From Acidobacteria bacterium UBA2994 (GTDB taxonomy: Bacteria > Acidobacteriota > Vicinamibacteria > Vicinamibacterales > UBA8438): a stretch of DNA of 64,000 bases. The stretch covers positions 1 through 64,000 of the forward strand of contig DEAA01000054.1 in NCBI GenBank assembly GCA_002346545.1. Direction: 5' to 3'. Below are positions 45,399-54,399 of the stretch, one piece after another. The stretch's first letter is position 1; each line of letters starts with the position of its first letter. A program made the position numbers and the translations under genes. Below the pieces are notes generated by a model. It was given only the letters and a program-made list of their open reading frames with translations. It ran no database searches and was not told the DNA's origin.

Positions 45399-47375
45399 AT
45401 GAGCAAACACATCGCCGCATGCCTGACTTTCAGCCTCGCCTTGACGGCTGCCGACCAGACCCACGCCCAGCAGGGGGCGCCTGACGGCGAGTGGCCGACC
45501 TACGGCGGTGACCTGGGGCATACCCGCTATTCCGCCCTCGACCAGATCGACGCCGAGAACTTCAACGAGCTCGAACTGGCCTGGCAATTCAGCACCGAGA
45601 ACCTGGGCCCTGGCCCCGAGTACATCTTCCAGTCAACACCGCTCATGGTCGACGACGTGCTCTATAGCACCGGTGGTACGCGACGCGCCGTGGTCGCCCT
45701 CGACGCCGGCACTGGGGAGTTGTTGTGGCTCCACCGGCTCAACGAAGGGGAGCGCGGGGCCAGCGCCCCTCGGCGGCTGTCAGGACGAGGACTGACCCAC
45801 TGGGATGACGGCGGCGACGGGGTCGTCTTCTATGTCACACCTGGCTACCAGCTCATCGGACTGAACGCCCAGACCGGGCGCCGGCTGGCCGGATTCGGCG
45901 AGAACGGACTGGTCGATCTCAAGCAGAACATGGATCAGGACCTGGGCCCGCTCGCCGAGGTGGGGCTGCACGCGGCCCCGATCATCGCCGACGGCGTCAT
46001 CGTGATCGGCGCGGCCCATTTGGCGGGGGTAGCGCCGACGACCAAGGAGAAGCCGAAGGGTCACATCCGCGGCTATGACGCCCGGACGGGCGAGCGGAAG
46101 TGGATCTTCCACACGATCCCCGACGCCGACGAGTTCGGCAACGAGAGCTGGGGTGCCGACTCCTGGCGTTTTACCGGCTACACCGGCGTCTGGGGCCAGA
46201 TGACCATGGACCCCGAGCTGGGCTACGTCTACCTGCCGGTGGAGATGCCGACCGGCGACCTGTATGGGGGCCACCGGCCGGGCGACAACCTGTTCGCTGA
46301 CAGTATCGTGGCGCTCGACATCCAGACGGGCGAGCGCGTCTGGCACTTTCAGACGATCCACCACGACGTCTGGGACTTCGACCTGCCGAGCGCGCCGATC
46401 CTGGCCGACATCACCGTGGACGGCCGGGCCGTCAAGGCGGTGGCGCAGCCCTCCAAGCAGGGCTTCCTTTATGTCCTGGACCGCACCAACGGCGAACCGG
46501 TCTGGCCGATCGAGGAGCGCGCGGTGCCCCAGTCGGACGTGCCGGGCGAGATCACCTCGCCCACGCAGCCGTTCCCGACCAAGCCACCACCGTTCGACCG
46601 GCAAGGGGTCTCCCTCGACGACCTGATCGACTTCACGCCCGAACTGCGGCAACGGGCCGAGGAGGCGATCCAGGGCTACCGCATCGGTCCACTCTACACG
46701 CCACCCTCGGTCGCCTCCTACGAGGGGACGCTGGGCACGCTGCACCTCCCGGCGCTGACCGGCGGCAGCAACTGGCCCGGCGGCTCGCTCGACCCGGAGA
46801 CCGGCATCTTCTACATCTACTCGAAGACCGAGATCAGCAACATGGCTCTGGTCAGCAACCCCGAGCGCTCGAACATGGACTACATCATGGGGTTTGCGCG
46901 TCCGCCGGCGGGGAGCCCTCGGCGCGGTTTCGGCTTCGGCGGCCCGAACATCGACGGCCTCCCGGTCATCAGGCCACCGTATGGGCGCATCACCGCGATC
47001 GATCTGAACGTGGGCGAGATCGTGTGGCAGGTCGCGCACGGTGAGACGCCGGACAACATCAAGAACCACCCGCTGCTCGAAGGCATCGACGTGCCGCAGA
47101 CCGGTGTCGCGAACGCCCGCATCGGCACCCTGGTCACCAAGACCCTGGTGGTATCGGGTGACCCCGGGATGTTCACCGACGGGGAGGGTGAGCGGCGTTC
47201 GGCGCTTCGCGCCTACGACAAGGCCACGGGTGAAGAGGTCGGCGCGGTGCCGATCCCGGTACCGACCACCGGCGTGCCGATGACCTACATGCTCGACAGC
47301 GAGCAGTACATCGTGGCCGCCATCGCCGGCGGTGGCTTCGCGGGCGAGCTGTGGGCGTTCAAGGCACCCGAGTAG
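45399..47375 (+). CDS. PQQ-dependent dehydrogenase (quinoprotein glucose-dehydrogenase-like)
   Basis: A 658-residue periplasmic quinoprotein. After a signal peptide (CLTFSLALTAADQTHAQ) comes an eight-bladed propeller with the opening WPTYGGDLGHTRYSALDQID and the PQQ-site region FQTIHHDVWDFDLPSAPIL, which resembles glucose/alcohol dehydrogenases. KGHIRGYDARTGERKWIF and GGSNWPGGSLDPETGIFYI are further landmarks. It lacks a C-terminal cytochrome domain and membrane anchor, so it needs an external electron acceptor; the nearby cytochromes of cassette B are candidates. Substrate (sugar or alcohol) not predictable. It converges on the ankyrin gene with 3 bases between stops. Confidence 0.9.
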   Translation: MSKHIAACLTFSLALTAADQTHAQQGAPDGEWPTYGGDLGHTRYSALDQIDAENFNELELAWQFSTENLGPGPEYIFQSTPLMVDDVLYSTGGTRRAVVALDAGTGELLWLHRLNEGERGASAPRRLSGRGLTHWDDGGDGVVFYVTPGYQLIGLNAQTGRRLAGFGENGLVDLKQNMDQDLGPLAEVGLHAAPIIADGVIVIGAAHLAGVAPTTKEKPKGHIRGYDARTGERKWIFHTIPDADEFGNESWGADSWRFTGYTGVWGQMTMDPELGYVYLPVEMPTGDLYGGHRPGDNLFADSIVALDIQTGERVWHFQTIHHDVWDFDLPSAPILADITVDGRAVKAVAQPSKQGFLYVLDRTNGEPVWPIEERAVPQSDVPGEITSPTQPFPTKPPPFDRQGVSLDDLIDFTPELRQRAEEAIQGYRIGPLYTPPSVASYEGTLGTLHLPALTGGSNWPGGSLDPETGIFYIYSKTEISNMALVSNPERSNMDYIMGFARPPAGSPRRGFGFGGPNIDGLPVIRPPYGRITAIDLNVGEIVWQVAHGETPDNIKNHPLLEGIDVPQTGVANARIGTLVTKTLVVSGDPGMFTDGEGERRSALRAYDKATGEEVGAVPIPVPTTGVPMTYMLDSEQYIVAAIAGGGFAGELWAFKAPE

Positions 47376-47378
47376 ACG

Positions 47379-49046
47379 CTACTGGGTCGGCGCGTAGGGC
47401 AGCCAGTTGAACTCGGGCTGCATCTGGGTGGCGCGGCTGGAGGGGTCGAAGTTGGCCTCCATCCAGTCGTCCCGTTCGGCCACGGCACGGATCTGGTCCA
47501 TCCGGGTCTGCAGACAGTCGTAGCACACCTCGCCGGGCACCCGGTGGGCGTCGCCCTCGGTGTCGAGCCCGCGCTCCTGCATGATCTCTTCGAGCCGGGC
47601 CGCGGTGTGCACCTGGGCCTTGTAGAAGTCCGAGTAGCTGAGGCCGCGTGCGATCGCGAGGGCTGACCAGCCGTCATCGGTCAGCGCGGTCAGATCAGCG
47701 CCCTGCTCCACCAGATAGTCGACCACCAGATTGACGCCGCGGAACCCGACGCCGTGCAGCGCGGCCTCGCCCCGGTAGTTGGTGGCGTTGACGTCGTTAC
47801 CACCTTCGAGACACAGCTTCACCGCCTCGAGCACCTCTTCTTCCTGTCCCGTGAACGACCCGCCGTCCTCACCAGGATTCCAAATGGCCAGGCCCGAGGC
47901 AACCATCAACGGCGTGGTCCCGTCGGCAGTCGGTATGGTTGGGTCGGCGCCGGCGTCCAGCAGGATCCGCATCGCTTCGACGTCGGTGACCTTGGCCGCC
48001 AGCATGAACGCGGTCGCGCCCAGCCGGTTGAACCGGTTCCGCTGACCGTCGCGCATCCCGTTCCGGGTCATCCGGGCATTCACATCCACCCCGGCCGACA
48101 GCAGCTTGTGGAGCAGGTCGCTACTGTCGAGCGTGCCGGCCGCGAAAGGTCCGGGTGTTCCGAAGTACAGGTTCATCCGGCGGGTGCGGATCGTCTGATG
48201 GAGGGCATTCCACCCGGCGCCCGCGTGTCGCACGTCGGCCCCACGGTCGAGCAGGTACGCCGCGAGCTCCCAGTTGGCGTTGGCGGCGGCGACCACGAGC
48301 GCGCTCTGGCCATCCGACACCGTGTCGTCCACGTCGGCCCCGGCATCGAGCAGCACCCGCGTAGCGTCGAGATGCCCGGCGCGAACGGCGAACATCAGGG
48401 CCGAAAAACCGGTCGGCGGGGCGTAGGCGAACGTGCGGCCGCGACTGGCCGGGGGATTGTCCGTCCGGGCCTGCAGGTCGGCGCCCTGCTCGGCCAGCGC
48501 GTGCACCGCCTGGGCATTGTTGTTGGCCGCCGCCCACATCAGCGCCGTCTGGCCCCGCGTCTCCTCTCGCCGGTTCGGATCGGCGCCGCGGGCCAGCAAC
48601 GCCCGCACCGTGGGCGCATCGCCCGTGCGAGCGGCCGTCATCAGCAGGGTCTCGCCGCCCGGCATCGTCTGGTTCGGGTCGACACCGGCATCGAGCAACG
48701 CGGTCAGGATGGCGGCGTTGCCGTTCTCGGCCGCCAGCGACGCCGGTCCCACACTGAAGCGGTTGGCCACCGCGACCGAGGCTCCCGCCTCGAGCAGCAC
48801 CGTCACGACCTCCGGCTGGTCGGCATGCACGGCCCACAGGAGCGCCGTCGCACCGTCTGGCGTGGCCGTCTCCACGTCAGCGCCCTCGTCGAGGAGCGCC
48901 CGCACCGCAGCCACATCCCCTGCGGTGACCGCATCGATCAACGGCACATCGGCCGGCGCCGCGATCGCGCGCGCCGCCATCAGCAGGGCGGCAGCCGCAA
49001 GGGCAAGCGGGAACGTCTTCTGTCTGCTGTCTTCTGTCTTCTGCAT
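47379..49046 (-). CDS. Exported ankyrin-repeat protein (cassette B)
   Basis: A 555-residue protein with a signal sequence (PLALAAAALLMAARAIAAPA) and about twelve ankyrin repeats, e.g. GADVETATPDGATALLWAV, AGVDPNQTMPGGETLLMTAA, GADPNRREETRGQTALMWAA and GADPTIPTADGTTPLMVAS. After the repeats is a C-terminal extension with VPGEVCYDCLQTRMDQIRA (a CxxC pair without the haem-ligand His). It is the third gene of cassette B, 10 bases after the DUF1552 gene, and matches the cassette A ankyrin gene in position but is longer by about 90 residues, largely the C-terminal extension. Confidence 0.88.
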   Translation of the reverse strand: MQKTEDSRQKTFPLALAAAALLMAARAIAAPADVPLIDAVTAGDVAAVRALLDEGADVETATPDGATALLWAVHADQPEVVTVLLEAGASVAVANRFSVGPASLAAENGNAAILTALLDAGVDPNQTMPGGETLLMTAARTGDAPTVRALLARGADPNRREETRGQTALMWAAANNNAQAVHALAEQGADLQARTDNPPASRGRTFAYAPPTGFSALMFAVRAGHLDATRVLLDAGADVDDTVSDGQSALVVAAANANWELAAYLLDRGADVRHAGAGWNALHQTIRTRRMNLYFGTPGPFAAGTLDSSDLLHKLLSAGVDVNARMTRNGMRDGQRNRFNRLGATAFMLAAKVTDVEAMRILLDAGADPTIPTADGTTPLMVASGLAIWNPGEDGGSFTGQEEEVLEAVKLCLEGGNDVNATNYRGEAALHGVGFRGVNLVVDYLVEQGADLTALTDDGWSALAIARGLSYSDFYKAQVHTAARLEEIMQERGLDTEGDAHRVPGEVCYDCLQTRMDQIRAVAERDDWMEANFDPSSRATQMQPEFNWLPYAPTQ

Positions 49047-49056
49047 TCTAGGAGGC

Positions 49057-50403
49057 CTACAAATCGCTCAACCGCCCCGTGCTGTCCGAGATCCGGTCGA
49101 CATGCACGCCCACCTTGTCGAGCAGCGTGAGCCCGAGATTCATGAACGGCGTGTCCATCTCGTATTTCAGGTGCCGACCACCCGCCAGCTGACCGCAGCC
49201 GTTGCCCACGAGCGTCACCGGCAGGTTGTAGGGCGTGTGATGGTCGCCATCGCCCATGCCGGTGCCATAGAGCATGATGGTGTGGTCGAGCAACGTGCCG
49301 TCACCATCCGGGGTGTTGTGCAGCCGATCCACCAGCTTGGCGAAGAGCGACATCTGGTGGGTGTTGATCTTCGTGTACTGCTGGATGTTGTGCGGATTCA
49401 GCTGGTGATGCGACACGCTGTGGTGGGCCTCCGGCACGCCGATACCCGGATACGTGCGGCCGCTCAGCTCACGCGCCATCTGGAAGCAGCTCACTCGAGT
49501 GACGTCGGCCTGGAACGCCAGCGCGAGCAGGTCGAACAGCACCTCGACATGCTGGTCGTACTCGTCGGGCACTCCCGCCGGCTGCGAGAGCTGCGGCAGC
49601 GGCGTCGAGGCATTGTTCTCCTCGGCGCGCTGGATACGACGCTCGATCTCACGCACCGCGTCGAGGTAGTCCTGGACGGCCGACCGATCGCGCAGGCCCA
49701 GCCGCCGGTCGAGCTGGCCGATACTCTCGTTGACCGAGTCGAGGATGCTGCGGTCGGTCCGCATCTGCGCCATCCTGGCCTCGACACTCCCACCGTCGCC
49801 GAACAGCCGCTGGAAGACCACACGCGGATCCCGCTCGTGCGGCAGCGGGGTGGTCGCCGTTCGCCAGGACGTCGAGTTCTGGTAGGTGCAGCTGTAGCCG
49901 TTCTCGCAGTTGCCGACCGTGAAGCTCGACTCGGTGGTGAGCTCAAGCGACCGCAGCGACGTGTCGGCGCCGAGCACGTCGGCCGCATACTGGTCGACCG
50001 TCTTGCCAGCCTCGATGTCGGCCCCCTCGGTCCGCTTCGGCAACACTCCGCTCAGCCAGCCGCCGTGGGCCCGCGTGTGCACACCGCCGCCCTCGTTCGG
50101 GCTGACCAGTCCCCTGTTGCTGAGTCCCGACACCACGACCATCTGGTCGCGATAGGCCTCAAGCGGCTTGAGGATGGGGGTGATGGCATACCCGGTGCCT
50201 CCGCCGCCAGCCGGGTGGAAGTTGGGCAGGAACATCCCGTTCGGCGCATAGATGAAGCCCAGCCGCGGAATGGCGGGCGCCGCCGCGGTCCGGCTCGTGG
50301 CCGTCAGCGCGGGTGCCATGGCGTCCAGAAACGGGAGGGCCACCGTAGCCCCGAGCCCCCGGAGCACGGTCCGACGTGGCAGCGCCTTCTTGGTGACGAT
50401 CAT
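49057..50403 (-). CDS. DUF1552 protein, Tat-exported (cassette B)
   Basis: A 448-residue DUF1552 protein; ATG 50403 has CAGGAGAT upstream and the frame further upstream is only the shadow of the cytochrome gene. The twin-arginine signal ALPRRTVLRGLGATVALPFL has Arg-Arg at 10-11, as in cassette A. Shared blocks are FIYAPNGMFLPNF, VREIERRIQRAEE, GIGVPEAHHSVSHH and LYGTGMGDGDHHTPYN. The start overlaps the cytochrome stop as ATGA (50400-50403), so the two proteins are made in balance. Function unknown. Confidence 0.9.
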   Translation of the reverse strand: MIVTKKALPRRTVLRGLGATVALPFLDAMAPALTATSRTAAAPAIPRLGFIYAPNGMFLPNFHPAGGGGTGYAITPILKPLEAYRDQMVVVSGLSNRGLVSPNEGGGVHTRAHGGWLSGVLPKRTEGADIEAGKTVDQYAADVLGADTSLRSLELTTESSFTVGNCENGYSCTYQNSTSWRTATTPLPHERDPRVVFQRLFGDGGSVEARMAQMRTDRSILDSVNESIGQLDRRLGLRDRSAVQDYLDAVREIERRIQRAEENNASTPLPQLSQPAGVPDEYDQHVEVLFDLLALAFQADVTRVSCFQMARELSGRTYPGIGVPEAHHSVSHHQLNPHNIQQYTKINTHQMSLFAKLVDRLHNTPDGDGTLLDHTIMLYGTGMGDGDHHTPYNLPVTLVGNGCGQLAGGRHLKYEMDTPFMNLGLTLLDKVGVHVDRISDSTGRLSDL

Positions 50404-52841
50404 GACTCTGATCTCCTGTGCAGGAACGGATAGCTGTTCACAATGCCCACGATGATCGACTGCATCGAGTAGTCGGACGCGGCCGCGTCGCGCACGATAC
50501 GGCGCACGGCCGGCATGTCGTAGTGCCCCAGGCCTCGACCGAGCGCATAGGTCATGAGCTTCTCGGTCACGGTGCCCACGAAGCGATCGGGACGCGCCAC
50601 GAGCGCCTCGCGGAGCTCGGCTACCCCGTCGAACGCGGTCCCATCTGGAAGCACCCCGGAGGTGTCGAGCCGGTTGAACGATTCGTCGACGACCCGAGCG
50701 CGGCCGATCGCATCGAAGCCCTCGAGCGCGAACCCGGCCGGGTCGATCATCGAGTGACAGGCCGCACACACCGGGTTGGCCCGATGCGCCGACAACCGCT
50801 CGCGGACGGTCGCCACCCGGGCCTGCGTCTTGCGATCGTCTAGGGCTGGAATGTTGGGCGGCGGATCCGGGGGCGGCGTCCCGAGGATGTTGTTGAGAAT
50901 CCACTTGCCGCGGAGCACCGGCGAGGTGCGAATGGCGTGGGAGGTCAGCGTCAGAATGCTGCCCTGTCCCAGCAATCCACCCCGAGCACTGTCGGCAGGC
51001 AGGCTCACCCGCCGGAAATGCGACCCTTGCACGCCCGGGATGTCGTAGTGCCCGGCCAGCCGACCGTTCAGGAACGTGTAGTCGGCGGTCAGCAGATCCA
51101 GCACGCCGCGATCGTCCCGCACGATGCTGTCGAAGAACAGCTCTGTCTCGGTGATCATCGCCTGCCGCAGCGTCTCGTCGAACGCCACCGCATGGGGGTC
51201 GCCCGGCCGGATCACCGTGGCCAGGTTCCGCAGCTGAAGCCACTGGCCGGCAAAGTTCGCGGTCAGCGCTTCGGACCGAGGGTCGGCGACCATTCGGCGC
51301 ACCTGCCGCTCGAGCTCGGCGGGCTCACTCAGTGCGCCACGCTCGGCCACGCGGAGCAGCTCGTCGTCCGGAATGCTGCTCCAGAGAAAGAACGAGAGTC
51401 GCGACGCCAGCTCGAGGTCGCTCACCGCATACGGCGCGTCGGGACGGGCCTCGTTGGGATCTGCCTCGATTCTGACCAGGAACTCCGGGCTCACGAGGAG
51501 GCGCCGGAGGGCGAGCTCGATGCCATCCTCGAAATCGCCTCCACTCGCACGCCCCATCTCGTAAAACTCGAGCAACACCGAGAGGTCCGCTTCCGCCACG
51601 GGACGGCGATAGGCGCGTCGCGCGAGCGACGACAGAATCTCTCGCGCGCACCCGGCTTCTTCGGACGCCGCGGCAGGCTGACAGCGGAAGACCCTGTCTC
51701 GACTCGGCGTGGTTCCTGCCCCACGCGCATCGAACGGCCCCGCGATGGTGACGCTCGACACGAACGGAATCGAGCCACCTGGACCGCCCGAGTTGCCCGA
51801 GGTCCGCGGGTTCTGGAACCGCTCGCGGACCTGCTCGATGAGCACCGGTGGCTTCCGATGGAACGCCACCCCGATGTCGCGGGGACCGGCGTCGATCGAG
51901 ACACGGCGCTCGATCGTCGAGCCGCTAAAGTAGACGCTCTCACTTCCGTCGCCCGCCGGGCCCAACGTGATCAGCTCGAGACGAGCACCATCCACGGTGA
52001 TCTCGAGCGGATGCTCCTCGCTCAACCCGCGGGTCCCGCTCAGCTGGATGGTGAGGTCGTAGTCGGCATCGAGCGGGATCTGCTGACTGACCAGCATGCC
52101 GCCACGGGTGCCAAAAGGCAGACCGGTGGCCCGCTCATGCTGCTGCTCGTCCTGGGCGGCCCGATAGGTCTCGGAAAAGGGCGCCGGGGGTGGGCTGCCC
52201 ACCGCCAGGCGGCTGATGGTCCGGCTGGCTTCGAGATAGCGCTCAAGGAGCGACTGCGACATACGCAGCACGCCCCCGATGTTGTCGAATCCGAAGCTGG
52301 CGTCGTCGGCCGGGAGGAAATCGTCGACCGGAATCTCGAGAGCGAGCAGGTCGCGGATGGCGTTGCGATACTCGGCGCGGTTCAGGCGATGAAAGGTTGC
52401 CGTGCGCCCCGGGTCCGGTCGCGCGGTCGCCGCCGCGTCGAGCCCGCTCTCGAGCCACGCGCGAAAGCCGTCGAGCGTCGCCTCATCCGGGCGCGGCCGG
52501 CCGGCTGGCGGCATCAGCCCGGCACGGAGCTTTCGGACCACCGCCTCCCAGTGGGCGGCGTCGGTGGACAGGGTCTCGAGGTCCAACGAGTCCAGGGCCA
52601 GTCCCACCGCACGCAGCTGGGACGTCAGAGGCGTGGAACGCCCAGACTCACCGTCCACGAGCGCCTGGTTGTGGCAGGTGACACAGTAGCGACCTAGGAG
52701 CGCACGGTACTCGGTGGCCTGCGCGGCGGCCATCGTCGGCTGCCACGCGAACCCGCCCAGGACCAGCGCAATCGCCGCCGCAGGTGTCGACCAGCGACAC
52801 CACCGCCCGCCGACGTTCCGACGTTCGGGACAGGATTCCAT
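50400..52841 (-). CDS. Planctomycete-type multidomain cytochrome c (DUF1587/1595/1592/1588/1585), cassette B
   Basis: An 813-residue exported protein parallel to the cassette A cytochrome. It has a signal (AAAIALVLGGFAWQPTMAAAQ), a haem site CVTCH at 53-57, the DUF series with FHRLNRAEYRNAIRDLL and LASRLSFFLWSSIPDDELL, a beta-rich insert, and a second haem site CAACH near residue 690 followed by SMIDPAGFALEGFDAIGRA. It is the first gene of cassette B and is translationally coupled to DUF1552. Its 5' end lies 72 bases from the end of the flavinylation operon on the same strand, so read-through from that operon is possible. Confidence 0.9.
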   Translation of the reverse strand: MESCPERRNVGGRWCRWSTPAAAIALVLGGFAWQPTMAAAQATEYRALLGRYCVTCHNQALVDGESGRSTPLTSQLRAVGLALDSLDLETLSTDAAHWEAVVRKLRAGLMPPAGRPRPDEATLDGFRAWLESGLDAAATARPDPGRTATFHRLNRAEYRNAIRDLLALEIPVDDFLPADDASFGFDNIGGVLRMSQSLLERYLEASRTISRLAVGSPPPAPFSETYRAAQDEQQHERATGLPFGTRGGMLVSQQIPLDADYDLTIQLSGTRGLSEEHPLEITVDGARLELITLGPAGDGSESVYFSGSTIERRVSIDAGPRDIGVAFHRKPPVLIEQVRERFQNPRTSGNSGGPGGSIPFVSSVTIAGPFDARGAGTTPSRDRVFRCQPAAASEEAGCAREILSSLARRAYRRPVAEADLSVLLEFYEMGRASGGDFEDGIELALRRLLVSPEFLVRIEADPNEARPDAPYAVSDLELASRLSFFLWSSIPDDELLRVAERGALSEPAELERQVRRMVADPRSEALTANFAGQWLQLRNLATVIRPGDPHAVAFDETLRQAMITETELFFDSIVRDDRGVLDLLTADYTFLNGRLAGHYDIPGVQGSHFRRVSLPADSARGGLLGQGSILTLTSHAIRTSPVLRGKWILNNILGTPPPDPPPNIPALDDRKTQARVATVRERLSAHRANPVCAACHSMIDPAGFALEGFDAIGRARVVDESFNRLDTSGVLPDGTAFDGVAELREALVARPDRFVGTVTEKLMTYALGRGLGHYDMPAVRRIVRDAAASDYSMQSIIVGIVNSYPFLHRRSES

Positions 52842-52913
52842 TTTGAAGGGTCGATCGTAGACCGGAGGCGTGGTGGAGGCAAGCGCGAGAGGGCCGAATC
52901 GCGGCCGCCGCGG

Positions 52914-53906
52914 CTAGGGTGAGGCGGCCAGGCCGAACCGGGACGTGAACGCCGAGCTCGGCGCGCGGCGAACGTGATCGCCATCCCGATCCCGGGTGAG
53001 GAACAGCACGGCGAGGCCTTCCTGCTCGGCAAGCCGCAGCCCTGCCTCCGGGCCGAGCACATAGAACGCCGTGGAGAGGATGTCGGCGGCCAGCGGGTCG
53101 GCGTGCCACACGGTCACCGACGCCGAGCGGGCCACCGGGCGACCGGTGCGCGGATCGAGCAGGTGGGTGACACGAGTGCCATGATCCCAGGACCGCTCAG
53201 AGTCACCACTCGTGGCCAGGGAACCGTGGTCGAGGGTGAGCTCGGCGACAACCCGGGTGCGGTGCGCCGGATGCGCCAGTGCGACCGCATGCGCTCGCCC
53301 AGACACTGCCACCTGTCCTCCCAGATCGACCAGCCACGACTCGCCCCCCTCTGCCCGAGGCAACCGGGCCAGTGCGGCACCTTTGCCGAAGGCGCCGGCG
53401 TCGAGCGTAACCTCCCTAGTCCGGACCAGCGTGCAAGCAGGCTCGTCGAAACGAAGGTACTCAAGGCCCGAACGGCCAGCGGCCGAGGACCATTCATCCT
53501 CGGTCGGCACTCGCCCCTCCTCTCGCAATCCCCACGCGTCACGCCAAGCCCCAATGGCCGGATCGAATGCCCCGTCAGTGGCGTCATGCCACATGACCAG
53601 GCCTGACCAGAGGCGGCAGACAGAATCGGGAAGCTGAAACGGATCGCCGAGGGGGTGTCGGCTCGCCCGACTCAACACACTGGAGTCGCGCCAGGTACTG
53701 AGCTCGGCCTCAGTCTGTTCCAGGCTCCGGAGCAAAGAATCGAGTCGTTCTCTGGCCATGCGGCCAGTGTTCGCCTCGGCAACCAGCGTGACCCGGGTGC
53801 CCATGAGATACACGACCCGCTCGGCCGCCACCGGCTGCGCGTCGACAAGTGCAGCCGAGCCTGCCACCAGGCCGACGACCAGCGCTGCAGCGGCCGACAC
53901 CCGCAT
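52914..53906 (-). CDS. apbE: FAD:protein FMN transferase ApbE
   Basis: A 330-residue exported flavin transferase that attaches FMN to a Thr of partner proteins in the periplasm, using FAD and Mg. A signal peptide (AALVVGLVAGSAALVDAQ) is followed by the family motifs YLMGTRVTLVAE, TDGAFDPAIGAWRDAWG, DAGAFGKGAALARL, LVDLGGQVAVSG, HLLDPRTGRPV and the Mg-binding ADILSTAFYVLG. All are intact. It is the last gene of the porin / FMN-binding / haem-b-type / ApbE operon, 7 bases after the membrane gene, and its substrate is presumably the FMN-binding protein at 54400-54960. Confidence 0.92.
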   Translation of the reverse strand: MRVSAAAALVVGLVAGSAALVDAQPVAAERVVYLMGTRVTLVAEANTGRMARERLDSLLRSLEQTEAELSTWRDSSVLSRASRHPLGDPFQLPDSVCRLWSGLVMWHDATDGAFDPAIGAWRDAWGLREEGRVPTEDEWSSAAGRSGLEYLRFDEPACTLVRTREVTLDAGAFGKGAALARLPRAEGGESWLVDLGGQVAVSGRAHAVALAHPAHRTRVVAELTLDHGSLATSGDSERSWDHGTRVTHLLDPRTGRPVARSASVTVWHADPLAADILSTAFYVLGPEAGLRLAEQEGLAVLFLTRDRDGDHVRRAPSSAFTSRFGLAASP

Positions 53907-53913
53907 TGGAGAC

Positions 53914-54384
53914 TCAGGAAGGTTGCCCGACAGTTCTTCCGAGCGAACGGAGGGCGGAGGGACTGGTCAAGCGCCACCCGATAACCAAATGCACACCATA
54001 CCCAACGACGAAGACCAGGCTGGTCGCCACATGCAACCAGATGGACGCAGTGACCCAGGAGGGACTCGATGCGACCTGTACAAAGTAGCCTGACAACGCC
54101 ATCAGCGAGAAGCTCACGACCGAGGTCCATCCCGACCGCCGGTTCCGGAGATCCCGACTGAGGATCTTTCTCAGGGAGTGCGACCGAAAGAGGATGCCGA
54201 AGAATGCGATGAACACGGGAGCCGCCAGCAAGTGCGTCGACAGCATCATTGGCTGCCAGGGATGGTTGGCAATCGAAAAAGGGTCGGTCGGCGTGACGAA
54301 ATACTTCATGTAGAAGTACACGACCCCAGTCACGGCGACCACGCCATGGAACGTGTTGAACGTCCACCGCTCCCACCGGGTCAT
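53914..54384 (-). CDS. Haem-b-type membrane protein (DUF4405-like)
   Basis: A 156-residue integral membrane protein with four helices. His residues lie at 13 (helix 1), 51 (start of helix 2, LSTHLLAAP), 118 and 132 (helix 4, WLHVATSLVFVVGYGVHLVIG), the arrangement expected for haem b ligands. It probably carries electrons from the quinone pool to the flavinylated partner. It starts 15 bases after the FMN-binding gene and ends 7 bases before apbE. Family placement is by topology and His positions; haem has not been shown. Confidence 0.68.
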   Translation of the reverse strand: MTRWERWTFNTFHGVVAVTGVVYFYMKYFVTPTDPFSIANHPWQPMMLSTHLLAAPVFIAFFGILFRSHSLRKILSRDLRNRRSGWTSVVSFSLMALSGYFVQVASSPSWVTASIWLHVATSLVFVVGYGVHLVIGWRLTSPSALRSLGRTVGQPS

Positions 54385-54399
54385 GTATCAGTCCGAGCC

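Noticed and set aside
45780..47069. 429-codon open frame on the minus strand
   Set aside because: Lies wholly within the PQQ dehydrogenase, has Arg/Val/Asp-rich shadow composition and no family motif.
50404..51243. N-terminal extension of the DUF1552 gene
   Set aside because: This part is the cytochrome gene read in another frame; the Tat signal and ribosome site place the start at 50403.
50937..52697. 586-codon open frame on the plus strand
   Set aside because: Exact antisense shadow of the cassette B cytochrome gene, which has clear domains and haem motifs.
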